DNA from: JABDMH01 sp965223165
GTDB lineage: Bacteria > Bacteroidota > Bacteroidia > Chitinophagales > Saprospiraceae
Assembly: GCA_965223165.1 (NCBI GenBank)
Contig: CBDCVQ010000015.1
Coordinates: 69,149-133,148 of the forward strand
DNA length: 64,000 nucleotides
Direction of reading: 5' to 3'
Below the pieces are notes generated by a model. It was not told the DNA's origin and did not search any database. It worked only from the letters and a program-made list of their open reading frames with translations. The first letter of the stretch is position 1, and the number at the start of each line of letters is the position of its first letter. Shown here one piece after another: positions 36,262 to 45,195 of the stretch. Position numbers and translations under genes: made by a program.

Positions 36262-38060
36262 CAGCCGGGTGAGGGGGAATTCGGGCATGTCGCATTACCA
36301 AGGTTGCTGGGTGAAGCGAGCTGGCAATGGCGTTTGGCGGGGACGTCAAACACGGCCTTATCTGGTTATGGGTGGCCTTTGAGGCTAGTTGCTGGTTGGA
36401 ATAACTCAACAAAGTACAACCTGGCCGTGTCAGGCGTCCTCGCCTGACACTTACCAGCAAGGCTATACACCCTGGAGTAGTCGTCCTACGTGTGTTCAGC
36501 TACCAATTTGAGGCACCCTTGCCTGCAGTGCCTTTGGCCGTTGATAGATAATGTGCAGAATCCCATAATGCCTTTGCCTTGGGGCAATTCAGGCATGTCG
36601 CATCACCAAGGTTGCTGGGCGAAGCGAGCTGGCAAATGGCGTTTGGCGGGGACGTCAAACACGGCCTGATCTGGTGATGTGTGGCCTTTGAGGATAGTTG
36701 CTGGTTGGAATAACTCAACAAAGTACAACCTGGCCGTGTCAGGCGTCCTCGCCTGACACTTACCAGCAAGGCCATACACCCTGGAGTAGTCGTCCTACGT
36801 GTGTTCAACTACCAATTTGAGGCACCTTGCCTGTAGTGCTTTGGCCGTTCATAGATAATGTGCAGAATCCCATAATGCCTTTGCCTTGAGGCAATTCGGG
36901 CATGTCGCATTACCAAGGTTGCTGGGTGAAGCGAGCTGGCGATAGCGTTTGGCGGGGACGTCAAACACGGCCTGATCTGGTATGTGTGGCCTTTGAGGCT
37001 AGTTGCTGGTTGGAGTAGCTCAACAAAGTACAACCTGGCCGTGTCAGGCGTCCTCGCCTGACACTTACCAGCAAGGCTATACACCCTGGAGTAGTCGTCC
37101 TACGTGTGTTCAGCTACCAATTTGAGGCACCTTGCCTGCAGTGCTTTGGCCGTTGATAGATAATGTGCAGAATCCCATAATGCCTTTGCCTTGGGGCAAT
37201 TCGGGCATGTCGCATTACCAAGGTTGCTGGGCGAAGCGAGCTGGCAAATGGCGTTTGGCGGGGACGTCAAACACGGCCTGATCTGGTAGGTGTGGCCTTT
37301 GAGGATAGTTGCGGGTTGGAATAACTCAACAAAGTACGACCTGGCCGTGTCAGGCGTCCTCGCCTGACACCTACTTGCAAGGCTCTACACCCTGGAGTAG
37401 TCGTCCTACGTGTGTTCAACTACCAATTTGAGGCACCTTGCCTGCAGCGCTTTGGCCGTTGATAGATAATGTGCAGAATCCCATAATGCCTTTGACTTGG
37501 GGCAACTCGGGCATGTCGCATTACCAAGGTTGCTGGGCGAAGCGAGCTGGCAATGGTGTTTGACGTCAAACACGGCCTGATCTGGTGATGTGTGGCCTTT
37601 GAGGATAGTTGCTGGTTGGAATAACTCAACAAAGTACAACCTGGCCGTGTCAGGCGTCCTCGCCTGACACTTACCAGCAAGGCCATACACCCTGGAGTAG
37701 TCGTCCTACGTGTGTTCAACTACCAATTTGAGGCACCTTGCCTGTAGTGCTTTGGCCGTTCATAGATAATGTGCAGAATCCCATAATGCCTTTGCCTTGA
37801 GGCAATTCGGGCATGTCGCATTACCAAGGTTGCTGGGTGAAGCGAGCTGGCGATAGCGTTTGGCGGGGACGTCAAACACGGCCTGATCTGGTATGTGTGG
37901 CCTTTGAGGCTAGTTGCTGGTTGGAGTAGCTCAACAAAGTACAACCTGGCCGTGTCAGGCGTCCTCGCCTGACACTTACCAGCAAGGCTATACACCCTGG
38001 AGTAGTCGTCCTACGTGTGTTCAGCTACCAATTTGAGGCACCTTGCCTGCAGTGCCTTTG
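36262..38060. repeat. Tandem array 2: six units of ~305 bp with a perfect palindrome
   Basis: Six tandem units fill the gap between tRNA-Gly and the desaturase. The palindrome GTGTCAGGCG / loop TCCT / CGCCTGACAC (10-bp perfect stem) recurs near 36428, 36737, 37042, 37348, 37648 and 37953, giving periods of 300-309 bp. Units also share blocks such as GGCATGTCGCATTACCAAGG, AGCGAGCTGGC and GTCGTCCTACGTGTG. Units three and six are identical over at least ~275 bp although 911 bp apart, pointing to a recent three-unit duplication or gene conversion. Open frames through it only mirror the unit and are not called. Confidence 0.93.
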
Positions 38061-38090
38061 GCCGTTAGACCGGTAGGAGTAGGCGATTCG

Positions 38091-39122
38091 TCACTTTTTT
38101 TCAGTGCGATACATGCGATAGAACTCGCGGAAGGTGATCATCCGCTGCTGCTTCTCATCCCACAGCTTGTTGAACATGCACTTGAGACTGTCCTTGAAGG
38201 TGATGGTACTCACGTACTTCTGGAAGATAGGATTTTCCTTGGCACACAGCTCCAATTTGTAGTTGGGGATGCGTGAATTCAGATGGTGGATGTGATGGAA
38301 TCCGATGTTGCCGGTCAACCACTGAAAGACGCGGGGCAACTTAAAGTACGTGCTGCCTTTGATGCTGGCCAGCAGATAGTCCCACTTGTCTTGCCACTGC
38401 ATATATGTGGCCTCGTGCTGGTGCTGCACATAGAAGAACCAGAACGCAATCACCCCAAAGAAGAAAAGCACAGGTAGCTGGATCATCAAAAAAGCCTTCC
38501 AACCCAGCAGCAAGGCTAGCCCCACATAAACACTGATCAACACAAGGTTGCTGATGATCTGCGATCGGCGCACCTTGGACCAACCTTTAAAACTGAGAAA
38601 CGGATATCGATTGGAGATAGACAGATAGATGATCGGCACCATGAGAAAAAGGAAGATGGGATGACGAAAACCCCGATAGGCCCATCGCTTCCAACGCGGA
38701 CTCTGGCGATACTCTTCGACAGTCCAAAAATTGATGTCCCCTACGTCCCGATGCTCCAACTGACCCACATGCCCATGATGATAGTTGTGTGCCCTCGCCC
38801 AGTACTTGTAGGGCAGCGAGGTAAACAGGCTGCAGACGAAGCCGATGATGTTGTTCCAGCGCTTGGATCCCACAAAGGACTGGTGCCCGCAGTCATGCTG
38901 AATGATGAACAGCCGCGCGAGAAAGAAGCCGTTGACGAGCGCAAAAAACAGCGTCACGCCGTACGACCAGTCCAACAGAAAGTACATCAAGGTCCAGATA
39001 AGAATGAATGGCAAAAAGGTGTTGAGAATCTGAAGCACCGCCTTATTGGTGTCTGGCACCGAGTACCTGACTACGATGCTTTGCCAATCCTTCAGTGCTT
39101 CCTTGATTTCCGCGTCTTGCAT
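38091..39122 (-). CDS. Membrane fatty acid desaturase
   Basis: About 343 residues from MQDAEIKEALKDW; an upstream ATG would add 38 unlikely residues. The three di-iron histidine boxes are HDCGH (76-80), HNYHH (112-116) and, near residue 285, HHIHH in NIGFHHIHHLNSRIPNYKL. Four or more membrane segments lie between them. It should introduce a double bond into membrane-lipid acyl chains, using reduced ferredoxin or a similar donor. Related Bacteroidota enzymes also act on other lipids, so regiospecificity is open. Confidence 0.93.
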   Translation of the reverse strand: MQDAEIKEALKDWQSIVVRYSVPDTNKAVLQILNTFLPFILIWTLMYFLLDWSYGVTLFFALVNGFFLARLFIIQHDCGHQSFVGSKRWNNIIGFVCSLFTSLPYKYWARAHNYHHGHVGQLEHRDVGDINFWTVEEYRQSPRWKRWAYRGFRHPIFLFLMVPIIYLSISNRYPFLSFKGWSKVRRSQIISNLVLISVYVGLALLLGWKAFLMIQLPVLFFFGVIAFWFFYVQHQHEATYMQWQDKWDYLLASIKGSTYFKLPRVFQWLTGNIGFHHIHHLNSRIPNYKLELCAKENPIFQKYVSTITFKDSLKCMFNKLWDEKQQRMITFREFYRMYRTEKK

Positions 39123-39413
39123 GCTGATCTGTGAAATAAGTGAATAGAACTTCAAAGGTCTAAGATTAGTTTGGAATACCAAATCGGGCCACAAAGGACC
39201 TGATCTTTTTAGGTCGGGATGGTCGCAAAGATACAAGATCGCAAAGTATCCTGGTAAAGGCGGGCCTGGCTTTCGCTCATGACGCCGCTCGCGAAGGCCC
39301 TGCAGGCACCCAGGACGTGTGGATTTGTTTGCATGTGACTTGACTCCTCACCGGAGATTGTCTAAGTGCTGTGATCTTCTCTGGCGAAGCGATTGAATTT
39401 TTCCCGGGCGCCA

Positions 39414-40166
39414 CTATGCGGTGGCTCTACCGCCAGAGAGATCAAAGACAAAGCCGGTATTGAAGCTCGCTTCCGGGCTTACGATCCAGCAGGAGAGCGC
39501 GGCTGTCTCCTCGATGGTACCCAGACGCCCCATCGGGATCTTGTCCGTCATATATTTCAGAGTAGCCGGATCCGTATCCAGATTCATCGGGGTGGCAATC
39601 ACGGCGGGGGCCAGCCCATTGACCGTGATGCCAGTGCCGGCATATTCCTTTCCCACGCCCTTGACTAAGCCCATCACGCCCGACTTGCTGCTGGCATAGC
39701 CGGCCATCCCGGGATTGCCCTCTTTGCCGCCGATCGAGGCGATCAACAAGATCCGGCCATATCCGTGGGGCAGCATGTGCGGCACACTGTACTTGGTCAT
39801 CAAAAAAGATCCATGCAGGTTGACGTCAAGCACCTGCCGAAAGGCTGCATAATCGTAGTCCACAATCTTGGTAGCAGTCGGTCCCACGATCCCCGCACAA
39901 TTGACCATGATGTCCAGTCGCCCTTGCGCCCGGACCACCTCATCAATGGACGTCCGCACCACCGTCTCATCGGTGATGTCCACCAGATGCGTACTACACT
40001 GTCCTCCCTCCGTGCGAATATCCGCCGCAGCCGCCGCCAGGTCCCCTTCCAGCACGTCAAACAAGGCGACCGCTGCGCCCTCCCGAGCTAGCCGCCTGGC
40101 AATGCCCGCACCGATGCCGCGTGCGCCTCCGGTCACAATGGCTACCTGATCTGTGAATCTCTTCAT
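39414..40166 (-). CDS. SDR family oxidoreductase (FabG-like)
   Basis: 250 residues. Cofactor motif VTGGARGIGAGIA, D-binding ALFDVLEGD, MVNCAGIVGP (NAG variant NCAG), LIASIGGKEG with catalytic Ser, and YASSK (YxxxK), ending SPEASFNTGFVFDLSGGRA. An NAD(P)-dependent reductase of the 3-oxoacyl-ACP reductase type; substrate unknown. Divergent from rpsU across a long tandem array that starts within ~40 bp of this gene. Confidence 0.93.
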   Translation of the reverse strand: MKRFTDQVAIVTGGARGIGAGIARRLAREGAAVALFDVLEGDLAAAAADIRTEGGQCSTHLVDITDETVVRTSIDEVVRAQGRLDIMVNCAGIVGPTATKIVDYDYAAFRQVLDVNLHGSFLMTKYSVPHMLPHGYGRILLIASIGGKEGNPGMAGYASSKSGVMGLVKGVGKEYAGTGITVNGLAPAVIATPMNLDTDPATLKYMTDKIPMGRLGTIEETAALSCWIVSPEASFNTGFVFDLSGGRATA

Positions 40167-40199
40167 TCCTGTAAGCTATGGATAGCAAAAATAAGCTAA

Positions 40200-40975
40200 G
40201 AAGACGGTTCCACGGTGGACGGTGGACGGCCGTGCGAGCTCGCGTCTTTGCGGATTTTGGCAGCATTCTACATTCTTTCTGGGACGAATCACCCTACCCT
40301 GAATTGATTAGCGATAGTAGATTATGATGGGTGATTGTGATGTTGGATCGTCGAGCCGCACATTTGGACAGTTCCACGGTGGACGGCAGACGGTGGACGG
40401 CCGTGCGGGCTCGCGTCTTTGCTGATCTGGCAGCCATTCTACATTCTTTCTGGGGCGAATCACCCTACCCTGAATTGATTAGGGATAGTAGATTTTGATG
40501 GTGATTGTGATGTTGGATCGGCGAGCCGCACATTTGGACGGTTCCACGGTGGACGGTGGACGGTCGTGCGAGCTCGCGTCTTTGTGGATTTTGGCAGCCA
40601 TTCTACATTCTTTCCGGAGCGAATCACCCTACCCTGAATTGATTAGGGATAGTAGATTTTGATGGTGATCGTGATGTAGGATCGGCGAGCTGCGGTGCAG
40701 GCCTCAGGGGAAAGGTAAGATCGGCGAGCCGCACATTTGGACGGTTCCACGGTGGACGGTAGACGGCCGTGCGAGCTCGCGTCTTTGTGGATTTTGGCAG
40801 CCATTCTACATTCTTTCTGGGGCGAATCACTCTACCCTGAATTGATTAGGGATAGAGATCTTGATGGTGATTGTGATGTTGGATCGGCGAGCCGCACATT
40901 TGGACGGTTCCACGGTGGACGTGGACGGTAAACGGTCGTGCGAGCTCGCGTCTTTGTGGATCTGGCTGAGCCAAC
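40200..40975. repeat. Tandem array 3: five units of ~165 bp
   Basis: The landmark GTTCCACGGTGGAC recurs at about 40206, 40371, 40541, 40743 and 40907. The ~202-bp spacing in the third interval reflects a ~35-bp insertion. Each unit has ACGGTGGACGG blocks, GTGCGAGCTCGCGTCTTTG, ACATTCTTTCTGG and GATCGGCGAGCCGCACATTT. The last unit is cut off before rpsU. The unit is related to that of array 4 on the opposite strand. Confidence 0.92.
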
Positions 40976-41042
40976 TAGAATCCCAGACCCGAAGCCTGCG
41001 GCCCATAACGCCCAATCGCTCCTTCTCCCTTCAGGCTCCTGA

Positions 41043-41120
41043 CCGAAACACCAAAAAACCGAAACACCAAAAAACCGAAACACCAAAAAACCAAATCACC
41101 AAAAAACCAAATCACCAAAA
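41043..41120. repeat. 16-bp microrepeat (five units) upstream of rpsU
   Basis: Three units of CCGAAACACCAAAAAA are followed by two variants CCAAATCACCAAAAAA (the last truncated). The tract lies just 10 bp before the rpsU -33 element and is strongly A/C biased. Confidence 0.9.
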
Positions 41121-41129
41121 GAACCACCC

Positions 41130-41160
41130 TTGGCTATCCCTCGATAAAGTATTACATTTG
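41130..41160 (+). promoter_or_regulatory. Putative sigma-A promoter for rpsU
   Basis: TTG at 41130-41132 and TACATTTG at 41153-41160 (TAnnTTTG) are separated by 20 nt, and the ATG lies 22 nt further on. Same geometry as the ferredoxin promoter at 17612. Confidence 0.65.
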
Positions 41161-41181
41161 CAGCCCAATTAGTAGGATAGC

Positions 41182-41370
41182 ATGATAATCATTAATGTAA
41201 AAGAGGGCGAGACGATCGATCGAGCACTCAAACGTTACAAGCAGAAACACCGACGCATCGGCATGATGAATCAGCTGCGTTCTCGCAAGCACTTCACCAA
41301 GCCGTCCGTGGAGCGACGTAACGAGCTGCTCAAGGCGAAGTACAAGCTCAAGAAGTTTGCTGTCCAGTAG
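41182..41370 (+). CDS. rpsU: 30S ribosomal protein S21
   Basis: 62 residues, basic: MIIINVKEGETIDRALKRYKQKHRR, then the conserved LRSRKHFTKPSVERR and Lys-rich end. bS21 sits on the small-subunit platform near the anti-Shine-Dalgarno; in Bacteroidota it helps occlude the 16S 3' end. No Shine-Dalgarno is visible before the ATG, as is usual in this phylum. Confidence 0.97.
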   Translation: MIIINVKEGETIDRALKRYKQKHRRIGMMNQLRSRKHFTKPSVERRNELLKAKYKLKKFAVQ

Positions 41371-41625
41371 CAGAGCCGCCTTGGTTTTGCCTGCCAGCTC
41401 CGGACCAGTCGGTTCGGTGCATTTTTCTGGGTCCTATGCCTGATAACGTTGTTGGCCGATGAACGGCTCGTGGTCAGGGCTTGCCTCTCATAAAGAGGAC
41501 GCGGCCTTACACTGATTGTCACCCATGCATTTGTCCGGGCAATCACAGCAGAGGTCGCTGCACGCCCTTGGGTTTCGTGGCATATTACCTAACTTATTCG
41601 CCCTGTCTTACCGAATAGCGCGACC

Positions 41626-42789
41626 ATGAAAAGAAAGACGTTCCTCAATAATCTGGGCACCATCACCGCTTCTACCCTGGCTGCACCGGGATTAGTGACA
41701 GCCGCTGTGACCACGCGACGGACAGACAAGATCAAAGTGGGTCTGGTGGGCTGCGGCAATGTATCCCGAGCCTACATTCCGCACCTCCTGGAATGCGGCT
41801 ATGCGGAGATCGTAAGCTTTTGCGACATCAGGCCCGATCGAGCCAAGCGCACTGCTGTAAACCACCAGGTGCCCCATTGGTATCCCTCGATCGAAGCGAT
41901 GCTGGGTGGCGTCTCGTTTGACTTGCTGGTCAATCTCACAGACATGCAGCAGCACGGAGCGGTCAATCGAGCTGCCATCCGGGCGGGCAAGCACATTTGG
42001 AGCGAAAAGCCGTTGGCAAATACCTATCAAGAGGGCAAAGAGCTCATCATGCAAGCAGAGGCACAGGGCGTGCGTATCTGGGCGGCTCCCGTGGTGGTCA
42101 ACAGCCCTCAGTTTGCCTTTATGGCCCGGCAAATCAACGCCGGCCGTTTGGGCAAGATCTGTTCGGCACAAGGCATCTACGGCCACTCCGGTCCATCTTG
42201 GTCTGCGTTTTTCTACGAAAAGCTGGGCGGCTGCCTGCCGGATCTCGGAGTATACAATATCGCCACGTTGACCGGCCTGCTTGGACCGGCCGTGTCCGTA
42301 TCGGCTAGCATGCACATCTTCACGCCGGAGCGCGACGTCGAAGACAAAGGCAGAATCAAGGTGGAAGCAGCGGACAATGCCGATGTTATAATCACCCATC
42401 AGAGCGGGGCGGTATCCCATATCCAATGTGGGTTTAACTATGCCAGCCCCCATGCATATAAGGGCGACGAAAAACTCTACAAGATTGGGATCATGGGCTC
42501 CGGGGGTCAAATGTATATGGTCGGCTATGATTGGCAGCCTTACGGCGTCGATCTGCAGATCCAAGGCGAGGGAAAGGAGCTCAAGCGATTGGCTACGGAG
42601 CGCGGCACCTATACTTGGGAGGAAGGCGCTTCACTGGTCTGCCAAAGCCTTGTGACCGCCAACGAGCCCCTCATTGACCTGCACCACTCATTGCACGTGC
42701 TGGAGATCATTGAGGCCTCCCGCACTTCCAGCCGCGAAGGTATTCGAGTGCCAATGGAGTCCGCGTTTAAGTGGCCCATAGTGACCTGA
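41626..42789 (+). CDS. Exported Gfo/Idh/MocA family oxidoreductase
   Basis: 387 residues. The N-terminus (MKRKTFLNNLGTITASTLAAPGLVTA) is a secretion/TAT-like signal with a KRKTF start in place of RR. The Rossmann domain follows with VGLVGCGNVSRAYIPHL, DIRPDRAKRTAVNH, LLVNLTDMQQHGAVNRAAIRAGKHIWSEKPLA (conserved EKP). The C-terminal alpha/beta domain is typical (GHSGPSWSAFFYEKLGGCLPDLGVYNIATLTGLLGP). It is a probable sugar or cyclitol dehydrogenase working on exported or periplasmic substrates; substrate unknown. Confidence 0.9.
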   Translation: MKRKTFLNNLGTITASTLAAPGLVTAAVTTRRTDKIKVGLVGCGNVSRAYIPHLLECGYAEIVSFCDIRPDRAKRTAVNHQVPHWYPSIEAMLGGVSFDLLVNLTDMQQHGAVNRAAIRAGKHIWSEKPLANTYQEGKELIMQAEAQGVRIWAAPVVVNSPQFAFMARQINAGRLGKICSAQGIYGHSGPSWSAFFYEKLGGCLPDLGVYNIATLTGLLGPAVSVSASMHIFTPERDVEDKGRIKVEAADNADVIITHQSGAVSHIQCGFNYASPHAYKGDEKLYKIGIMGSGGQMYMVGYDWQPYGVDLQIQGEGKELKRLATERGTYTWEEGASLVCQSLVTANEPLIDLHHSLHVLEIIEASRTSSREGIRVPMESAFKWPIVT

Positions 42790-42864
42790 TGTCGGACCAC
42801 AACCCGGTACGCCCACAATCTGGGACACGGAGACCGTCCTGGACCTGCCAAGTCACATGGAAGC

Positions 42865-43230
42865 CTATTGCGCCTTGCGCACGGCAGTGGAATACATGTC
42901 CACGATGTTCCATTGCATGCGCTTAGAGATCACGTGGCCCGCTTCGGCCCAGGCCTTCATGCCGCCGGCAAATCGCCGCACTTTCTGAAAACCCATGGCT
43001 TGCAGCAATTGATATAGCAGAATACTGCGGTTGCAGGCTTCCTCGGTACAGTACACCACAATCTCATCGTCGGTGCGTAGGTATTTCAGGATCTCCTCCT
43101 TCTTGTAGAGATTGATCGAGCCAGGTATGTGCATCGAGTTAAAGCGATGCTCCTCCAGTGCATTGACGAGGATAAAACGATCCCCCCGAGCGACTTTTTC
43201 TCTGAGTTCTTCCAGACTGATGTGATTCAT
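42865..43230 (-). CDS. Rhodanese-like domain protein
   Basis: 121 residues, single rhodanese domain: ILVNALEEHRFNSMHIPGSINLYKKEEI, active-site loop IVVYCTEEACNRSILLYQLL (Cys ~63 nucleophile) and RRFAGGMKAWAEAGH. No signal peptide, so cytoplasmic. It probably transfers sulfane sulfur to a protein or small molecule; partner unknown. Confidence 0.9.
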   Translation of the reverse strand: MNHISLEELREKVARGDRFILVNALEEHRFNSMHIPGSINLYKKEEILKYLRTDDEIVVYCTEEACNRSILLYQLLQAMGFQKVRRFAGGMKAWAEAGHVISKRMQWNIVDMYSTAVRKAQ

Positions 43231-43424
43231 AATTCAAAAAAATTTAGGTCATTCAAAAAGAGATCAGCCAGTGGTGCACTTCAGCTGTTCTGGCATCCAT
43301 TAACCTTAAGTTATGCACCCTTCAGTGAGGACGAGGTGCCATATGAGTGCTCGGTCGGTTCAAATGATTCAGCCGCAGGCTGGCTTTGGTGGCAGGGCGA
43401 GAGAAACCCGACCACCCATGCATA

Positions 43425-44516
43425 TCAATCGTCCTGGTAGACCACTTCAAAATTCTCGTCCTCAATCAGACGATAGAAGGCCTTTAGATAATTGATACAC
43501 TCTCGTCGCGCGGCTGTAGGGAGTAGTTCGAAACTTTCAACCAACTGATAGAATTCCTCCTTCTTCTGCTGAAATTTCTCGATGAGATCGGTTAGATGGT
43601 GGGCATTATCTTCCACTCCGAGATATATCCTATCGACATCCCGCTTGTCTTTGTATTGCGGATAGGTGTAGGCCGCTTGTACAAAAGGGGACATGTCAAA
43701 ATCGTAGGCAACAGGAATCATTTTCTCGGATTCTCTCCGGCTTACCAACACGATGTTGCGCAAAATCTGAAGGTTCATATCCCTGTTTCCGACCATGTAT
43801 TGAAAGAGGGCCACTTGCTCAAATAGCAGCGGATCGATGGTTGAGTGCTCCGGATTGAGGTCCTTACTCTCACTGCCGCCACACCGCTGGGTGAGCTCTT
43901 TGGTGCTTTCAATGAGAAAGGACATGCTTGAGACCTGATGCTTGCTATCGACATCCTTGTAGATGATGGGAAACAATTTCACCCGGAAGCTATGGTCGGT
44001 GAGCACCTGATACATCTGATAGACCAGGTACTCGCGCAGCACCGCGTTTATGCCGTCATCATCAGCTAGGCAATGGGTGACGAGTTTATAGTTGTCGCGC
44101 TTCCCATTAAGACCCATGGCCCTCAAATCCTTCTTTCTAAAGTTTAGGCGTACGGGAGGAAAGTCACATTGAATCCGCCTGAACTTGCCCCGCACCGAAA
44201 CCTTGGTAGAAAAGGATAGTTGTCTATCGTCTTTCAATGTAACAGTCAGCAGTCCGTGATGCTCTTTGCGCGAGAACTTGTTGCTAAGTAGCGAGTCGAG
44301 ATCGGTAGTAAGAATGACATGGTCGATCTCCAACGCATTTAGCGAGTCAAACAGGGTCAGGCATGAGTCTTGGGCAGACCGATCAAGGACATCTGCATGC
44401 GAGACAGATACCAATAGTACCATGGGAACAAGAGCAAGGATTCCCCGGCTTAAGATTGCCTTTAAAATGGGGCGGAGCAGCGAAATGCACAGCGCTTCTA
44501 CGGATCGAGCCATCAC
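43425..44516 (-). CDS. Secreted CotH-kinase-like protein (uncertain)
   Basis: 363 residues with an N-terminal signal-anchor (LALVPMVLLVSVSHADV). The body has a pattern I associate with CotH-like atypical kinases in Bacteroidota: VSVRGKFRRIQCDFPPVRLNFRKKDL, YKLVTHC, VLREYLVYQMYQVLTDHSFRVKL, ALFQYMVGNRDMNLQILRNIVLV, and IPVAYDFDMS (candidate metal Asp pair D-F-D). CotH enzymes phosphorylate secreted proteins. The assignment is from motif order only, so function is tentative. Convergent with nothing; it stands alone. Confidence 0.6.
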   Translation of the reverse strand: MMARSVEALCISLLRPILKAILSRGILALVPMVLLVSVSHADVLDRSAQDSCLTLFDSLNALEIDHVILTTDLDSLLSNKFSRKEHHGLLTVTLKDDRQLSFSTKVSVRGKFRRIQCDFPPVRLNFRKKDLRAMGLNGKRDNYKLVTHCLADDDGINAVLREYLVYQMYQVLTDHSFRVKLFPIIYKDVDSKHQVSSMSFLIESTKELTQRCGGSESKDLNPEHSTIDPLLFEQVALFQYMVGNRDMNLQILRNIVLVSRRESEKMIPVAYDFDMSPFVQAAYTYPQYKDKRDVDRIYLGVEDNAHHLTDLIEKFQQKKEEFYQLVESFELLPTAARRECINYLKAFYRLIEDENFEVVYQDD

Positions 44517-44696
44517 ACCGACTAATTATTTCACATGGCACCATCAGACACCAGGTGGGCACTAGAAAATGGACCTGGAATGCGCTTCTTAAAAGATAAG
44601 AAAAAACTTGGGCGATCGGACCTGAAGGGCTTATCATCGCGTATCACCGCGGCTACCCGACCTGCCATCCTCCCTTAAACTGCAGTATTTTCCTAC

Positions 44697-44870
44697 ATGA
44701 GTTGTGCCTTCGCAATACATGCCTCACCCGAGATCCTCATCCTTGCCGCGCTGATCGCGCTTTACCTGACCTACCGGATTGTATCTCGACGAGGCAAGCT
44801 TGCTCGATCGGGGGATGAGCCCGCGGAGGAAGATGCGGAACCCGTGGAGCGGGATGGGGAGGTGGGATAG
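44697..44870 (+). CDS. Possible 57-residue single-pass membrane protein
   Basis: An ATG-to-TAG frame of 57 codons that is too short for routine calling. It encodes a hydrophobic segment (SPEILILAALIALYLTYRIV), then positive residues (SRRGKLAR) and an acidic tail (EPAEEDAEPVERDGEVG). The layout fits a bitopic small protein with the acidic tail in the cytoplasm. No RBS is expected in this phylum, and I cannot confirm expression or conservation. Confidence 0.4.
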   Translation: MSCAFAIHASPEILILAALIALYLTYRIVSRRGKLARSGDEPAEEDAEPVERDGEVG

Positions 44871-44939
44871 TTCTTTTGATCTTGGAAAGGGCGCCTGCGC
44901 CGGATAACAGCGGTCTGAAGCGGTCCATGTGTATGCTAG

Positions 44940-45024
44940 TACCCGGGGCGGGGATCGAACCCGCACGGCCTCAACGGCCACAGGATTTTAAGTCCTGCGT
45001 GTCTACCAATTCCACCACCCGGGC
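44940..45024 (-). tRNA. tRNA-Leu (TAA)
   Basis: 85 nt on the minus strand with the long variable arm of class II tRNAs. Acceptor GCCCGGG pairs with CCCGGGT (one G-U), anticodon stem-loop CAGGACTTAAAATCCTG carries TAA, T-arm GCGGG-TTCGATC-CCCGC. Discriminator A; CCA not encoded. Confidence 0.96.
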
Positions 45025-45195
45025 TGGCGTAGGTCGCTGGTCAAACGTGGCGAAAACTACGATTTGTTGTTCAAACGGCAAAAAGCTACCGGCGTCCCGA
45101 CCAGTAGTTTCACAGTGTCCCAAAAAATGCCGAGAAGAAGCTTTTTGAGCAACGAGTGTGAGTGTGCTTGCCCCACCGTGGAGATACGGTCCTCG

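Noticed and set aside
36500..37995. Several ~91-102-codon minus-strand frames (starting MYSLAGKCQARTP or MNTRRTTTPG)
   Set aside because: Each is a reading of one array-2 unit; identical 'proteins' appear because units 3 and 6 are identical.
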